Assembly (NCBI GenBank): GCA_043801115.1
Contig: JAZDMJ010000052.1
Span: forward strand, 1 to 36,496
DNA length: 36,496 nt
Reading direction: 5' to 3'
Source: CAZHUN01 sp043801115
Lineage (GTDB): Archaea; Iainarchaeota; Iainarchaeia; Iainarchaeales; UBA10191
The notes beneath the pieces are model-generated. The model ran no database searches, was not told where the DNA came from, and saw only the letters and a list, made by a program, of their open reading frames with translations. Positions 31,195-36,496 of the stretch are shown here, piece after piece; position 1 is the stretch's first letter, and every line of letters starts with the position of its first letter. The position numbers and the translations under genes are program-made.

Positions 31195-31734
31195 ATGAAG
31201 CGATGGCTCGGGATTCCGGCCGCGTTGGCCGGAATTCTTTCCTTTTCAAGCATTGCGCACGCGCACTGCCCGCTGTGCACGGCAGCGGTGGGCGGCGCTG
31301 TCATCGGCGCTGAATACTTGGGCTTGGGAGCGGGAATCGTCGGATTGTTCGTCGGAGCCTTTGCCATTTCGACGGGAATTTGGATTGGAAGGAAAATCAA
31401 AACCCGGTACATTCCCTTCCAATTGCCCTTGATTGTGCTCGCTTCTTTCCTCTTAACCGTTATTCCATTGCTCGGCGTTTCCCCCCAAACGCTTTACATT
31501 CCCGTATTGTGGTTCGGACAGGCGGGAACCGCGTTCAACAAAGTGTATTTCACTCCCAAACTATTGCTCGGCTCGGCCATCGGCGCCCTTCTCACCCTCT
31601 TCGCGTTGAAGCTCCACACCTTTCTCAAAAAGTGGAAGGGAAGAGTATTGTTTCCCTTTCAGGGAATCGCCTTCACGCTCGCAATCCTGCTAATGGCCAG
31701 CGGCGTTTTGTACATTGCATGGGCGGGCGGTTGA
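31195..31734 (+). CDS. Polytopic membrane protein with external HCPLC motif
   Basis: The product is 179 residues with about five membrane segments. The first ends in SIAHAHCPLCTAAVGGAVIGAEYLG; H-C-P-L-C sits near the membrane surface, like the C-x-x-C of thiol-redox or metal-transfer membrane proteins. The CPLCTAAVG sequence is a recurring feature of small membrane proteins from uncultivated bacteria and archaea, but I know of no assigned function. The start at 31195 has GGGAGGATGC 7 bp upstream. It lies within the Cys-rich operon; a role in delivering electrons or copper to the neighbours is plausible but unproven. Confidence 0.68.
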   Translation: MKRWLGIPAALAGILSFSSIAHAHCPLCTAAVGGAVIGAEYLGLGAGIVGLFVGAFAISTGIWIGRKIKTRYIPFQLPLIVLASFLLTVIPLLGVSPQTLYIPVLWFGQAGTAFNKVYFTPKLLLGSAIGALLTLFALKLHTFLKKWKGRVLFPFQGIAFTLAILLMASGVLYIAWAGG

Positions 31735-32208
31735 ATGAAAGAAGAATGGATGAAAAAAATGCGCGCCTTTTCCGGCAAGGAATTGGACTTGTCCAAGGAT
31801 GAGGACTTGAGCATTGCGCTTATGAATTTGATTTCGCTCGAAGAGCATCTCGCTTTCAGCGCGGCCAAGAGCGGGGGCGAAAAATTTCTGCAAATGCTTT
31901 CCGAAATCCGCCCCTTGCGCAAGCAATTATTGCAGCACTTCGTGCAGGAGAGCGAGGCCGAAGAATGGTGCATTTCCAAACACTTGCTTGCCGGAAGCAT
32001 GCGCTTGTTCGAAGCGGGAACGAAAGAACTGGACGCGGGGCGAAAGGAAGAAGCGCAGTCCTTTTTCGACAGCGCCTTCCAGCTCTACTCCTTGTTCTTC
32101 GCCCTGCACTTGAAGCTCGTTCCTCCGAATGAAGTGGTTGCAAAGCCCGTTTCTTCCGGCCGTTGGGCGGAAATGGTCAAAAAACTCGTGGACTGCTGCA
32201 AGGAGTGA
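31735..32208 (+). CDS. Soluble helical protein of unknown function in the metal island
   Basis: The product is 157 residues, starting directly after the previous TGA. It is helical and cytoplasmic: LSIALMNLISLEEHLAFSAAKSGGEKFLQMLSEIRPLRKQLLQHF, then EEWCISKHLLAGSMRLFEAGTKELDAGRKEEAQSFFDSAFQLYSLFFAL and a tail with DCCKE. The W-C-I-S-K-H-L-L segment and the EEHL motif give it a conserved look; I believe similar sequences accompany copper genes in other uncultivated microbes, but this is from memory and unverified. C and H residues could bind metal. Confidence 0.6.
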   Translation: MKEEWMKKMRAFSGKELDLSKDEDLSIALMNLISLEEHLAFSAAKSGGEKFLQMLSEIRPLRKQLLQHFVQESEAEEWCISKHLLAGSMRLFEAGTKELDAGRKEEAQSFFDSAFQLYSLFFALHLKLVPPNEVVAKPVSSGRWAEMVKKLVDCCKE

Positions 32209-32212
32209 AAGA

Positions 32213-33091
32213 ATGAGAGCGGAAGTCTTTCACGGAATCCTCGCCGGACTGTTATTGTTGACGGCGTACGTGGGCCTTTTGTACGGATTGAACGGTTCCG
32301 CACACGTGCTAGAACAGTTCCGCGACTTCGGAATTTTAATCGCGGTTATTGTAGTCGGTTTCGGCTTTCAAGTGGGATTGTTTTCGTACGCGCGCAGCGA
32401 GTTGAAGGCCAAGCAGGCCCGCGCGCAGCTCGCGGCCACGGGAAGCGTCAGTGGGGGAACCATGATCGCCTGCTGCCTGCACCACGTTACGGAAATTCTT
32501 CCCCTCGTCGGCGCCACCGCTTTTGGCTTGGCGTTGGCCGAGTACACGTTCCAGTTCCTCTTCGTCGGCGCCCTTTCCGCGATTGTGGGAGCACTGGCAA
32601 TGCTTGCTGTTTTGCAGCAGCACAACGTGTTTCCCTTTCCTTCCGTGCAGCGCGTTCCGTGGAAGGAAGCGCGCAACTTCGGAGTTTCTTTTGCGCTCAT
32701 CGCAGCCGTTGCCGTTTTTCTGTTCTCCTCGTTTCCCTTGAATACAATTGCCGCCTCTCCCAACTCCCTCTCGCTTTCTTCCCAGTCCGATTCGCAAAAC
32801 AGCGTGCAAGTGGATGTAACTCCCCGAATTTCTTCCGCGCAGGCTGCGTTTGAAATTAGTTTTACGACGCACTCGGGCAGCATGGACTTTCGAGTGGAAG
32901 ACATTTCGCGGTTGGAAGACGATTTGGGAAATTCCTATCGCGTTCTTTCTTGGAACGGTTCTCCGCCAGGAGGACACCACAGAAGCGGAACGCTTTCTTT
33001 CGAACCCTTGTCCCCGCAAGCCAAAACGATTACATTGAAATTGTCCAACGTGGGCGGAGTGGATCGCGTGTTCCAATGGAGTTTGAAGTAA
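32213..33091 (+). CDS. Membrane protein with CCLHH motif and C-terminal extracytoplasmic domain
   Basis: The product is 292 residues from the ATG at 32213 (AAGGAGTG upstream). It has about five membrane segments in the first 190 residues. Between the second and third lies MIACCLHHVTEILPLVG with C87-C88-x-H90-H91, an unusual candidate metal site. A C-terminal domain of about 100 residues, beta-rich and extracytoplasmic (SVQVDVTPRISSAQAAFEISFTTHSGSMDF...), ends the protein; GGHHRSG at about 268-274 may also bind metal. No named family is recognised. The position in the operon next to YHS, HMA and cupredoxin genes supports a role in metal handling. Confidence 0.68.
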   Translation: MRAEVFHGILAGLLLLTAYVGLLYGLNGSAHVLEQFRDFGILIAVIVVGFGFQVGLFSYARSELKAKQARAQLAATGSVSGGTMIACCLHHVTEILPLVGATAFGLALAEYTFQFLFVGALSAIVGALAMLAVLQQHNVFPFPSVQRVPWKEARNFGVSFALIAAVAVFLFSSFPLNTIAASPNSLSLSSQSDSQNSVQVDVTPRISSAQAAFEISFTTHSGSMDFRVEDISRLEDDLGNSYRVLSWNGSPPGGHHRSGTLSFEPLSPQAKTITLKLSNVGGVDRVFQWSLK

Positions 33092-33092
33092 A

Positions 33093-33251
33093 ATGGTCAA
33101 CGTAAAAAAGGCAGTCGATCTGATTTGCGGCATGGAAGTCGATCCGACAAAGGCTATCTCCGCATACGGCCACTTCTTTTGTTCGGATTCGTGCGCGAAA
33201 GCGTTTGTGGTCGAAAAACAGGAAAATCGTGAAAGGAAAGGAATGGAATGA
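33093..33251 (+). CDS. YHS-domain mini-protein
   Basis: This 52-residue gene starts 1 bp after the preceding TAA. Its product, VDLICGMEVDPTKAISAYGHFFCSDSCAKAF, is a compact YHS/TRASH-type domain: C12-G-M, then C30 and C34 in F-F-C-S-D-S-C. Such domains bind copper, silver or other soft metals and are often found next to or fused with P1B ATPases. The gene overlaps the next one (ATGA at 33248-33251), so translation is coupled. It is short but clearly a real gene by motif and context. Confidence 0.82.
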   Translation: MVNVKKAVDLICGMEVDPTKAISAYGHFFCSDSCAKAFVVEKQENRERKGME

Positions 33252-33484
33252 ATTTGGGAGAAACGATTGCCCGCATTCGCGAAAACCACTTGCTGATGAT
33301 GGCGGTGTGTTGCATTGTTCCCGTCGCGTTCGCAGCAATGCTGTTCGTGCTTGGTTTCCGGACGTACGCGTTATGGTTGGTCATTTTGTTGTGCCCGCTC
33401 ATGCACTTGTTCATGATGAAAGACATGCATTCGGCGGAGAAAAAAGAACATTCGTGCGACAAACATAAATCGGAAGGAGATTGA
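33248..33484 (+). CDS. Small DUF2933-like membrane protein
   Basis: The product is 78 residues. Two membrane segments (about 14-36 and 40-56) are followed by a polar tail. The YALWLVILLCPLMHLFMMKDMH sequence, with C-P-L-M-H, resembles DUF2933, a small membrane family often found near copper and P-type ATPase genes. The tail has further His and Cys (EHSCDKHK) and may bind metal. The ATG overlaps the stop of the YHS gene. Confidence 0.7.
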   Translation: MNLGETIARIRENHLLMMAVCCIVPVAFAAMLFVLGFRTYALWLVILLCPLMHLFMMKDMHSAEKKEHSCDKHKSEGD

Positions 33485-33487
33485 AAC

Positions 33488-33568
33488 ATGAATAGCAAAG
33501 AAATCATTTTGGTTGCAGGCATACTCGTCGCATTTGCCGTCATGCTGTATATCATGCATCCGTTTTGA
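33488..33568 (+). CDS. 26-residue membrane peptide
   Basis: The gene lies between two others with GGAAGGAGA 7-15 bp before its ATG at 33488. The product has a short polar start (MNSKE) and a single hydrophobic helix (IILVAGILVAFAVMLYIM), ending HPF. The Met/His end fits the local theme. Small single-helix peptides of this kind often act as subunits or modulators of transporters. Support comes from the good ribosome binding site and the tight fit, not from homology. Confidence 0.5.
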   Translation: MNSKEIILVAGILVAFAVMLYIMHPF

Positions 33569-33576
33569 GGCCGTCT

Positions 33577-34398
33577 ATGCTAGAATTCGTGCAACAATAC
33601 TTTGTCGAACCCATTACGAAGTTCGGCGGATACAATATTGTGAATACAGTCGTCTACTTGTCCATTCTGGTTATAGCGGCCATTCTGATTTTCCGGTTGT
33701 TCCACAAGCGCGTGCAGTTTGACTTGAGATTCGGTCTTGCAGTGCTTCCCTTTATTGTATTGGGCGGAGCCGTGCGCGCGTTGGAAAACATTCGTTTGCT
33801 TCCGCGCTCGGCCAATCCATTGGAATTGGGCTTTTACACAATAACGCCCGGCATCTACCTTGCAGTCGGTTTATTCGTCATCATTGCACTCTTGTTTTCG
33901 CTCTGGCTGGGACAAAAAATAGGCAGAGATTATGTTTGGATTTTTGGACTCATTGGAACCGCCGTTGCGCTTCCTGTTTTGATTTTCGACCTTTTGCTCT
34001 TTCAATCATGGTTTGGAGCGGCCGAAGCCGTCCTATTGGCAGTCGTGCTTTCTTCGGTGGCGTGGTTGGCGTTGAAAAAGTGGAAGCCTTCTTTCGGAAA
34101 GGACATGTTGTCCCTTTTGGCCATTGCGGGACAGGCATTGGACGGCAGTACGACTTTTGTGGCGACACAGTTCAATTCGTGCACGGAAGAATTCATGGGC
34201 TCTCACATGCTCGTTTCGTTCGCGCCGTGGCTGTTTCCCGTACTCAAAGTTGTGCTCATGACTGCCGTGGTTTATTTGTTGGATGAGGAAGTGAAAAACG
34301 AGAATTTGCGCGGCTACGTCAAAGTTGTGTTAATCATTCTCGGTTTCGCGCCCGCCTTGCACGACTGGTTCGCGCTGGCGTTGGGAGCGTGTTCGTAA
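33577..34398 (+). CDS. DUF63 family membrane protein
   Basis: The product is 273 residues from the ATG at 33577 (a TTG at 33565 lies in the previous gene's end). It has about eight membrane segments. QQYFVEPITKFGGYNIVNTVVYLSIL and LGGAVRALENIRLLP...LELGFYTITPGIYLAVG follow the pattern of archaeal DUF63 (G-Y-N-x-V-N-T, G-G-x-x-R-x-L-E, P-G-I-Y). Function is unknown for the whole family, which is broadly conserved in archaea. Here it closes the first metal-island operon, but since DUF63 is widespread its presence may not be specific. The last visible helix region has HDWFALALGACS. Confidence 0.85.
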   Translation: MLEFVQQYFVEPITKFGGYNIVNTVVYLSILVIAAILIFRLFHKRVQFDLRFGLAVLPFIVLGGAVRALENIRLLPRSANPLELGFYTITPGIYLAVGLFVIIALLFSLWLGQKIGRDYVWIFGLIGTAVALPVLIFDLLLFQSWFGAAEAVLLAVVLSSVAWLALKKWKPSFGKDMLSLLAIAGQALDGSTTFVATQFNSCTEEFMGSHMLVSFAPWLFPVLKVVLMTAVVYLLDEEVKNENLRGYVKVVLIILGFAPALHDWFALALGACS

Positions 34399-34404
34399 TG
34401 CGGG

Positions 34405-34444
34405 ATTTAAATAGGAGAATCGCGTTTTTGATATTCAAAGGAGG
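34405..34444 (+). promoter_or_regulatory. Promoter and ribosome binding site of the small holin-like gene
   Basis: ATTTAAATA (34405-34413) is a good TATA box, and AAAGGAGG (34437-34444) is a strong Shine-Dalgarno 10 bp before the ATG at 34454. This indicates a new transcription unit after the DUF63 gene. Confidence 0.6.
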
Positions 34445-34453
34445 TATTTTTGT

Positions 34454-34699
34454 ATGGCAGAATTTTCGAAAATCAGCGTGAAGGCAGCGACCATTACGGG
34501 AGCCGTTTTGGGCGTGTTGTGTGGAATTTTTTGGAGCGCGTGGGGCATGACGGGATTGTCTTACGCGGGAATGGGAATGATGGGTGCCCTGTTCGGCGCT
34601 TGGGGCGTTGCGGGCGCAATCATTGCCAATGTCATCCTAGGTGCAATCGTTGGAGCATTGATCGGCATCATTTACAACTGGGCGCTATCGCTCAAGTGA
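34454..34699 (+). CDS. Small two-helix membrane protein, Gly/Met/Ala-rich (DUF5676-like)
   Basis: The product is 81 residues with two or three hydrophobic segments: ATITGAVLGVLCGIFWSAW, LSYAGMGMMGALFGAWG and VAGAIIANVILGAIVGALIGIIYNW. The start KISVKAATITGAVLG and end resemble small archaeal and bacterial membrane proteins grouped as DUF5676; the call is tentative. It has its own promoter. Tight GxxxG packing suggests oligomers. It lies between DUF63 and the cupredoxin, both linked to the island. Confidence 0.6.
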   Translation: MAEFSKISVKAATITGAVLGVLCGIFWSAWGMTGLSYAGMGMMGALFGAWGVAGAIIANVILGAIVGALIGIIYNWALSLK

Positions 34700-34715
34700 G
34701 GCATTCAGCGAGCGG

Positions 34716-34722
34716 TTTTAAA
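34716..34722 (+). promoter_or_regulatory. TATA box for the cupredoxin operon
   Basis: TTTTAAA sits 38 bp before the ATG at 34760, with AAAGGAG at 34745-34751 as ribosome binding site. The operon appears to continue to the CopA-like gene at the window end. Confidence 0.6.
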
Positions 34723-34759
34723 GCGCTAGCTTTTTCATTTTTGTAAAGGAGTAAAAAAC

Positions 34760-35167
34760 ATGGAATTGAAAATATTGGTGGCCGCGTTGACCATTGTAGC
34801 GGTTCTTGTGGTAAGCGTGGAGTTTTACTTTTTTTCGGGCGCTTCCGCCCAGACTTCTTCCGTTTCCGCTTCTGACCCTCCCGTTCCAACAGGAGGGGTT
34901 CAAAAAGTGTCGCTCCGCGCGCTCTCTTCTGGAGTGTACGACAAGCCTTCCATTACCGTCCAAAAAGGCGTTCCCGTCGAATTGACGTTCAGCGCGGACG
35001 ACGACGCGGGGTGCGGGCACACGTTGATTATTCGCGACTTTGGCGTGCAAATTTCCCTGCAAGCCGGGCAGAGCAAAACCGTTACGTTCACGCCGGACAA
35101 GGTCGGCAGTTTCGAATACAGTTGTTCGATGCGCATGTTCCGCGGTACCTTGATTGTAAAGGGATGA
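34760..35167 (+). CDS. Membrane-anchored cupredoxin-domain protein
   Basis: The product is 135 residues. A membrane anchor (about 5-27) and Ser/Pro linker precede a cupredoxin domain with ITVQKGVPVELTFSADDDAGCGHTLIIRDFGVQISLQAGQSKTVTFTPDKVGSFEYSCSMRMFRGTLIV. Likely copper ligands are H87 (or C85), C122 and M124/M126 in the S-C-S-M-x-M-x-R-G-T motif, which is typical of this minimal group found beside CopA-type ATPases. It should bind copper outside the membrane and pass it on. Its stop overlaps the next start (ATGA), so translation is coupled with the HMA chaperone. Confidence 0.85.
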   Translation: MELKILVAALTIVAVLVVSVEFYFFSGASAQTSSVSASDPPVPTGGVQKVSLRALSSGVYDKPSITVQKGVPVELTFSADDDAGCGHTLIIRDFGVQISLQAGQSKTVTFTPDKVGSFEYSCSMRMFRGTLIVKG

Positions 35168-35367
35168 AGATGAAAAAAGCATTGAAAGTGAAAGGGATGC
35201 ACTGCAAATCTTGCGAAGCACTGTTGAAAGAAGTGGTGGAAGAGACGGGCGCGAAAAACGTTTCTGCGTCCACTTCGAAAGGGGAAATTGTTGCCGAATT
35301 TGCCGACGATGCCCAACTTCTAGCGGCCAAAAAGGCCATTCAAGGCGAAGGGTATCAGGTGCAATAG
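35164..35367 (+). CDS. HMA-domain metallochaperone (CopZ-like)
   Basis: The product is 67 residues, the normal length of a single HMA domain. KALKVKGMHCKSCEALLKEVVEETGAKNVSASTSKGEIVAEFADDAQLLAAKKAIQGEGYQVQ shows the G-M-H-C-x-x-C motif (C14, C17) and the beta-alpha-beta-beta-alpha-beta order ending G-Y-x-V. Such proteins carry Cu(I) to P1B ATPases. The ATG at 35164 overlaps the cupredoxin stop; another Met at 35170 could also serve. The next HMA gene starts 1 bp after its stop. Confidence 0.9.
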   Translation: MKMKKALKVKGMHCKSCEALLKEVVEETGAKNVSASTSKGEIVAEFADDAQLLAAKKAIQGEGYQVQ

Positions 35368-35368
35368 A

Positions 35369-35518
35369 ATGGAACACACGTTGAAAGTTTCCGGCCTTTC
35401 TTGCGGCGCGTGCGAACGCATCGTCGAACGCACCATTCAACAATCCGGTTCCGCCAATATTCTCGCATTTGACTTCCAGCGTGGAACTGTAAAACTAGAA
35501 GCGGAAAGGAACAAGTAG
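35369..35518 (+). CDS. N-terminal HMA half, apparently cut off from the next gene by a frameshift
   Basis: The product is 49 residues. It has an HMA start with G9-L-S-C12-G-A-C15 and RGTVKLEAERNK, then TAG at 35516. A full HMA domain is about 65-70 residues, and the missing last helix is encoded at once in another frame: after AAC AAG a step back of one base gives VEVIREALERKGFPS, the normal end of such a domain, continuing into the membrane protein below. So this is probably the N-terminus of one fused gene broken by loss of one base near 35512-35516, or a sequencing error. Confidence 0.75.
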   Translation: MEHTLKVSGLSCGACERIVERTIQQSGSANILAFDFQRGTVKLEAERNK

Positions 35519-35535
35519 AGGTCATTCGAGAAGCA

Positions 35536-36288
35536 TTGGAACGAAAAGGATTTCCTTCTCGCACATTGAAAGAATTCGAATCCCTTTCGGGCGGAGAAGG
35601 ATTTTCGAATGCTGGACGAGTTCTTCGTCATGTTATTTTTGGCCATCCTGCCTTTGTTTTCGAACGCAAGTTGCTGGGTTATACTACTCTCGCCCTCTTG
35701 GCCTCGCTGGCAATTTCTTTTCTTTTTGTCGGCTTTTTGAATGCCCGCCCCTTTCTTCCTCTAATGGTGTTGGGAAGTGTCGCCATTGCGTTGGGCATCG
35801 GTGCCATGTTCCACTTTCTCGCGTTCGGCCGCCAAAATTGCAGTACGGGAATGATGGCGGGCATGGGAACGGGAATGATTTTGGGATTTTTAGTGGGCGC
35901 GCTTTTCGGCGCCTCGAGCGGAATGTTCATCGGTTCAGTGATTGGAATTTCGGCTGGAATAGGCCTTGGAATTCTGGCAGGAAAATGCTGTGGCAACATG
36001 GGTGTATTGGAAGGAATGATGGCGGGGTTGATGGCAGGAACCATGGGTGCGATGTTGAGCGTCATGCTGTACAACGACCACCAGTTCGAGTTTTTGGTTA
36101 TTTTGTGGGTTGTTTCCGCTTTCATCCTCGCCGGCCTTTCCTACATGCTCGTGAAAGAAAACGGTCCCGTTCCCGCGAACAAAAAACTCTCTCCCTGGAC
36201 GCTCTTGGCGTTCTCAATTATTTTCTCTCTTGTAGTGGACGTGCTGGTGGTATGGGGTCCCAAGTACGGCGTTGTTTGGAGGTTCTGA
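35536..36288 (+). CDS. Gly/Met-rich membrane protein, probably fused upstream to an HMA domain
   Basis: If taken alone this frame has only a TTG start at 35536 and gives 250 residues. Its first residues (ERKGFPS) are the end of an HMA domain, and the frame stays open back to the 35516 region. After a polar linker there are about six membrane segments rich in Gly and Met (TGMMAGMGTGMILGFLVGALFG, KCCGNMGVLEGMMAGLMAGTMGAMLSVML), with two adjacent Cys. Met/Cys-rich helices suit copper transport, but I cannot name a family. Its TGA touches the ATG of the CopA-like gene. The unbroken product would be about 307 residues. Confidence 0.7.
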   Translation: MERKGFPSRTLKEFESLSGGEGFSNAGRVLRHVIFGHPAFVFERKLLGYTTLALLASLAISFLFVGFLNARPFLPLMVLGSVAIALGIGAMFHFLAFGRQNCSTGMMAGMGTGMILGFLVGALFGASSGMFIGSVIGISAGIGLGILAGKCCGNMGVLEGMMAGLMAGTMGAMLSVMLYNDHQFEFLVILWVVSAFILAGLSYMLVKENGPVPANKKLSPWTLLAFSIIFSLVVDVLVVWGPKYGVVWRF

Positions 36289-36496
36289 ATGGCGAAAAAA
36301 TCCCTGGACATTGTCGGAATGCACTGCGCTTCGTGCGCCACGCTGATTCAGCGCCGCCTTTCCAAAGTTCCCGGAGTTTCGCAGGCCAATGTAAACTATG
36401 CGAACCAGAAAGCGACCATTGAGTGCGGCGAAACAGTTTCTTCGCAAAAACTCGTTCAGACCGTGGAAAAAGCGGGCTACAAGGCCTTCGACTCGG
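36289..36496 (+). CDS. P1B-type ATPase, CopA-like, N-terminal part (cut by window end)
   Basis: Only the first 69 codons are in the window. They form an N-terminal HMA domain: SLDIVGMHCASCATLIQRRLSKVPGVSQANVNYANQKATIECGETVSSQKLVQTVEKAGYKAF with C13-x2-C16 in G-M-H-C-A-S-C. This start is typical of copper-exporting P1B-1 ATPases, and the genes before it agree. A stand-alone HMA protein cannot be excluded, because the part that would show the pump is not visible; but a longer frame open to the end with no stop favours the ATPase. Confidence 0.7.
   Translation, partial: MAKKSLDIVGMHCASCATLIQRRLSKVPGVSQANVNYANQKATIECGETVSSQKLVQTVEKAGYKAFDS

Noticed and set aside
35505..35520. Programmed -1 frameshift in the HMA gene
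   Set aside because: GAACAAG is not a usual slippery heptamer and I see no strong downstream stem; a mutation or read error is simpler.

Overview
The window is archaeal chromosome. The evidence is a TFB gene, ribosomal proteins S8e and L35Ae, an archaeal SepF, a Cgi121-like KEOPS subunit, a DUF63 protein, a tRNA-Pro whose intron folds as a bulge-helix-bulge, and TATA-like boxes about 25-30 bp before many starts (often leaderless), with GGAGG/GGTGA ribosome binding sites inside operons. Gene packing is very tight: stops overlap as CTAG between convergent genes and as ATGA within operons. I infer a small-genome, DPANN-type or related lineage (Diapherotrites-like is a guess). No marker in the window fixes the phylum.

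Layout. (1) 1-7042: two giant secreted proteins built from tandem prealbumin-like (SpaA-type) repeats. The first has 6 visible units, a PKD-like domain and a C-terminal membrane anchor, and it runs in from the left edge. The second has 12 units and markedly AT-richer codon use. (2) 7070-20949: mostly housekeeping genes. These include a MarC-type membrane protein, intron-containing tRNA-Pro(CGG), an Mre11-like phosphoesterase, SepF, a divergent cis-prenyltransferase, a TrmB regulator next to an orphan LivJ-like binding protein, a SIMPL protein, Cgi121, S8e, TFB, a RHH/ParE-type toxin-antitoxin pair with its operator, an SdpI-like protein, L35Ae and RNase HII. (3) 20951-29484: Hsp20, an NDT-like protein, ScpB, a GT-B glycosyltransferase, superoxide dismutase (Mn-type Gln), two methyltransferases (one EgtD-like with an odd N-terminal domain), a radical SAM enzyme and an APC permease.

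(4) 29509-36496 is the most unusual part. It is a dense, co-directional run of about 15 genes that ends in the start of a P1B-type (CopA-like) ATPase. It contains a membrane-anchored winged-helix protein, a Cys-rich extracytoplasmic protein, three successive products ending in Cys (GGC, GGCC, GGC), a HCPLC membrane protein, a CCLHH membrane protein, a YHS mini-protein, a DUF2933-like peptide, a 26-residue membrane peptide, a DUF63 protein, a cupredoxin, an HMA chaperone, and an HMA/Gly-Met-rich membrane protein apparently split by a -1 frameshift. I read it as a copper (or other soft metal) handling and thiol-redox island with several undescribed components. The cupredoxin, HMA, YHS and P-type ATPase families support this; the roles of the others are inferred from context.

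No stretch longer than about 300 bases lacks a gene. The largest gaps are 16272-16503 (possible 49-codon ORF or leader), 18165-18315 (toxin-antitoxin promoter and operator) and 20122-20298 (divergent promoters and a hairpin).
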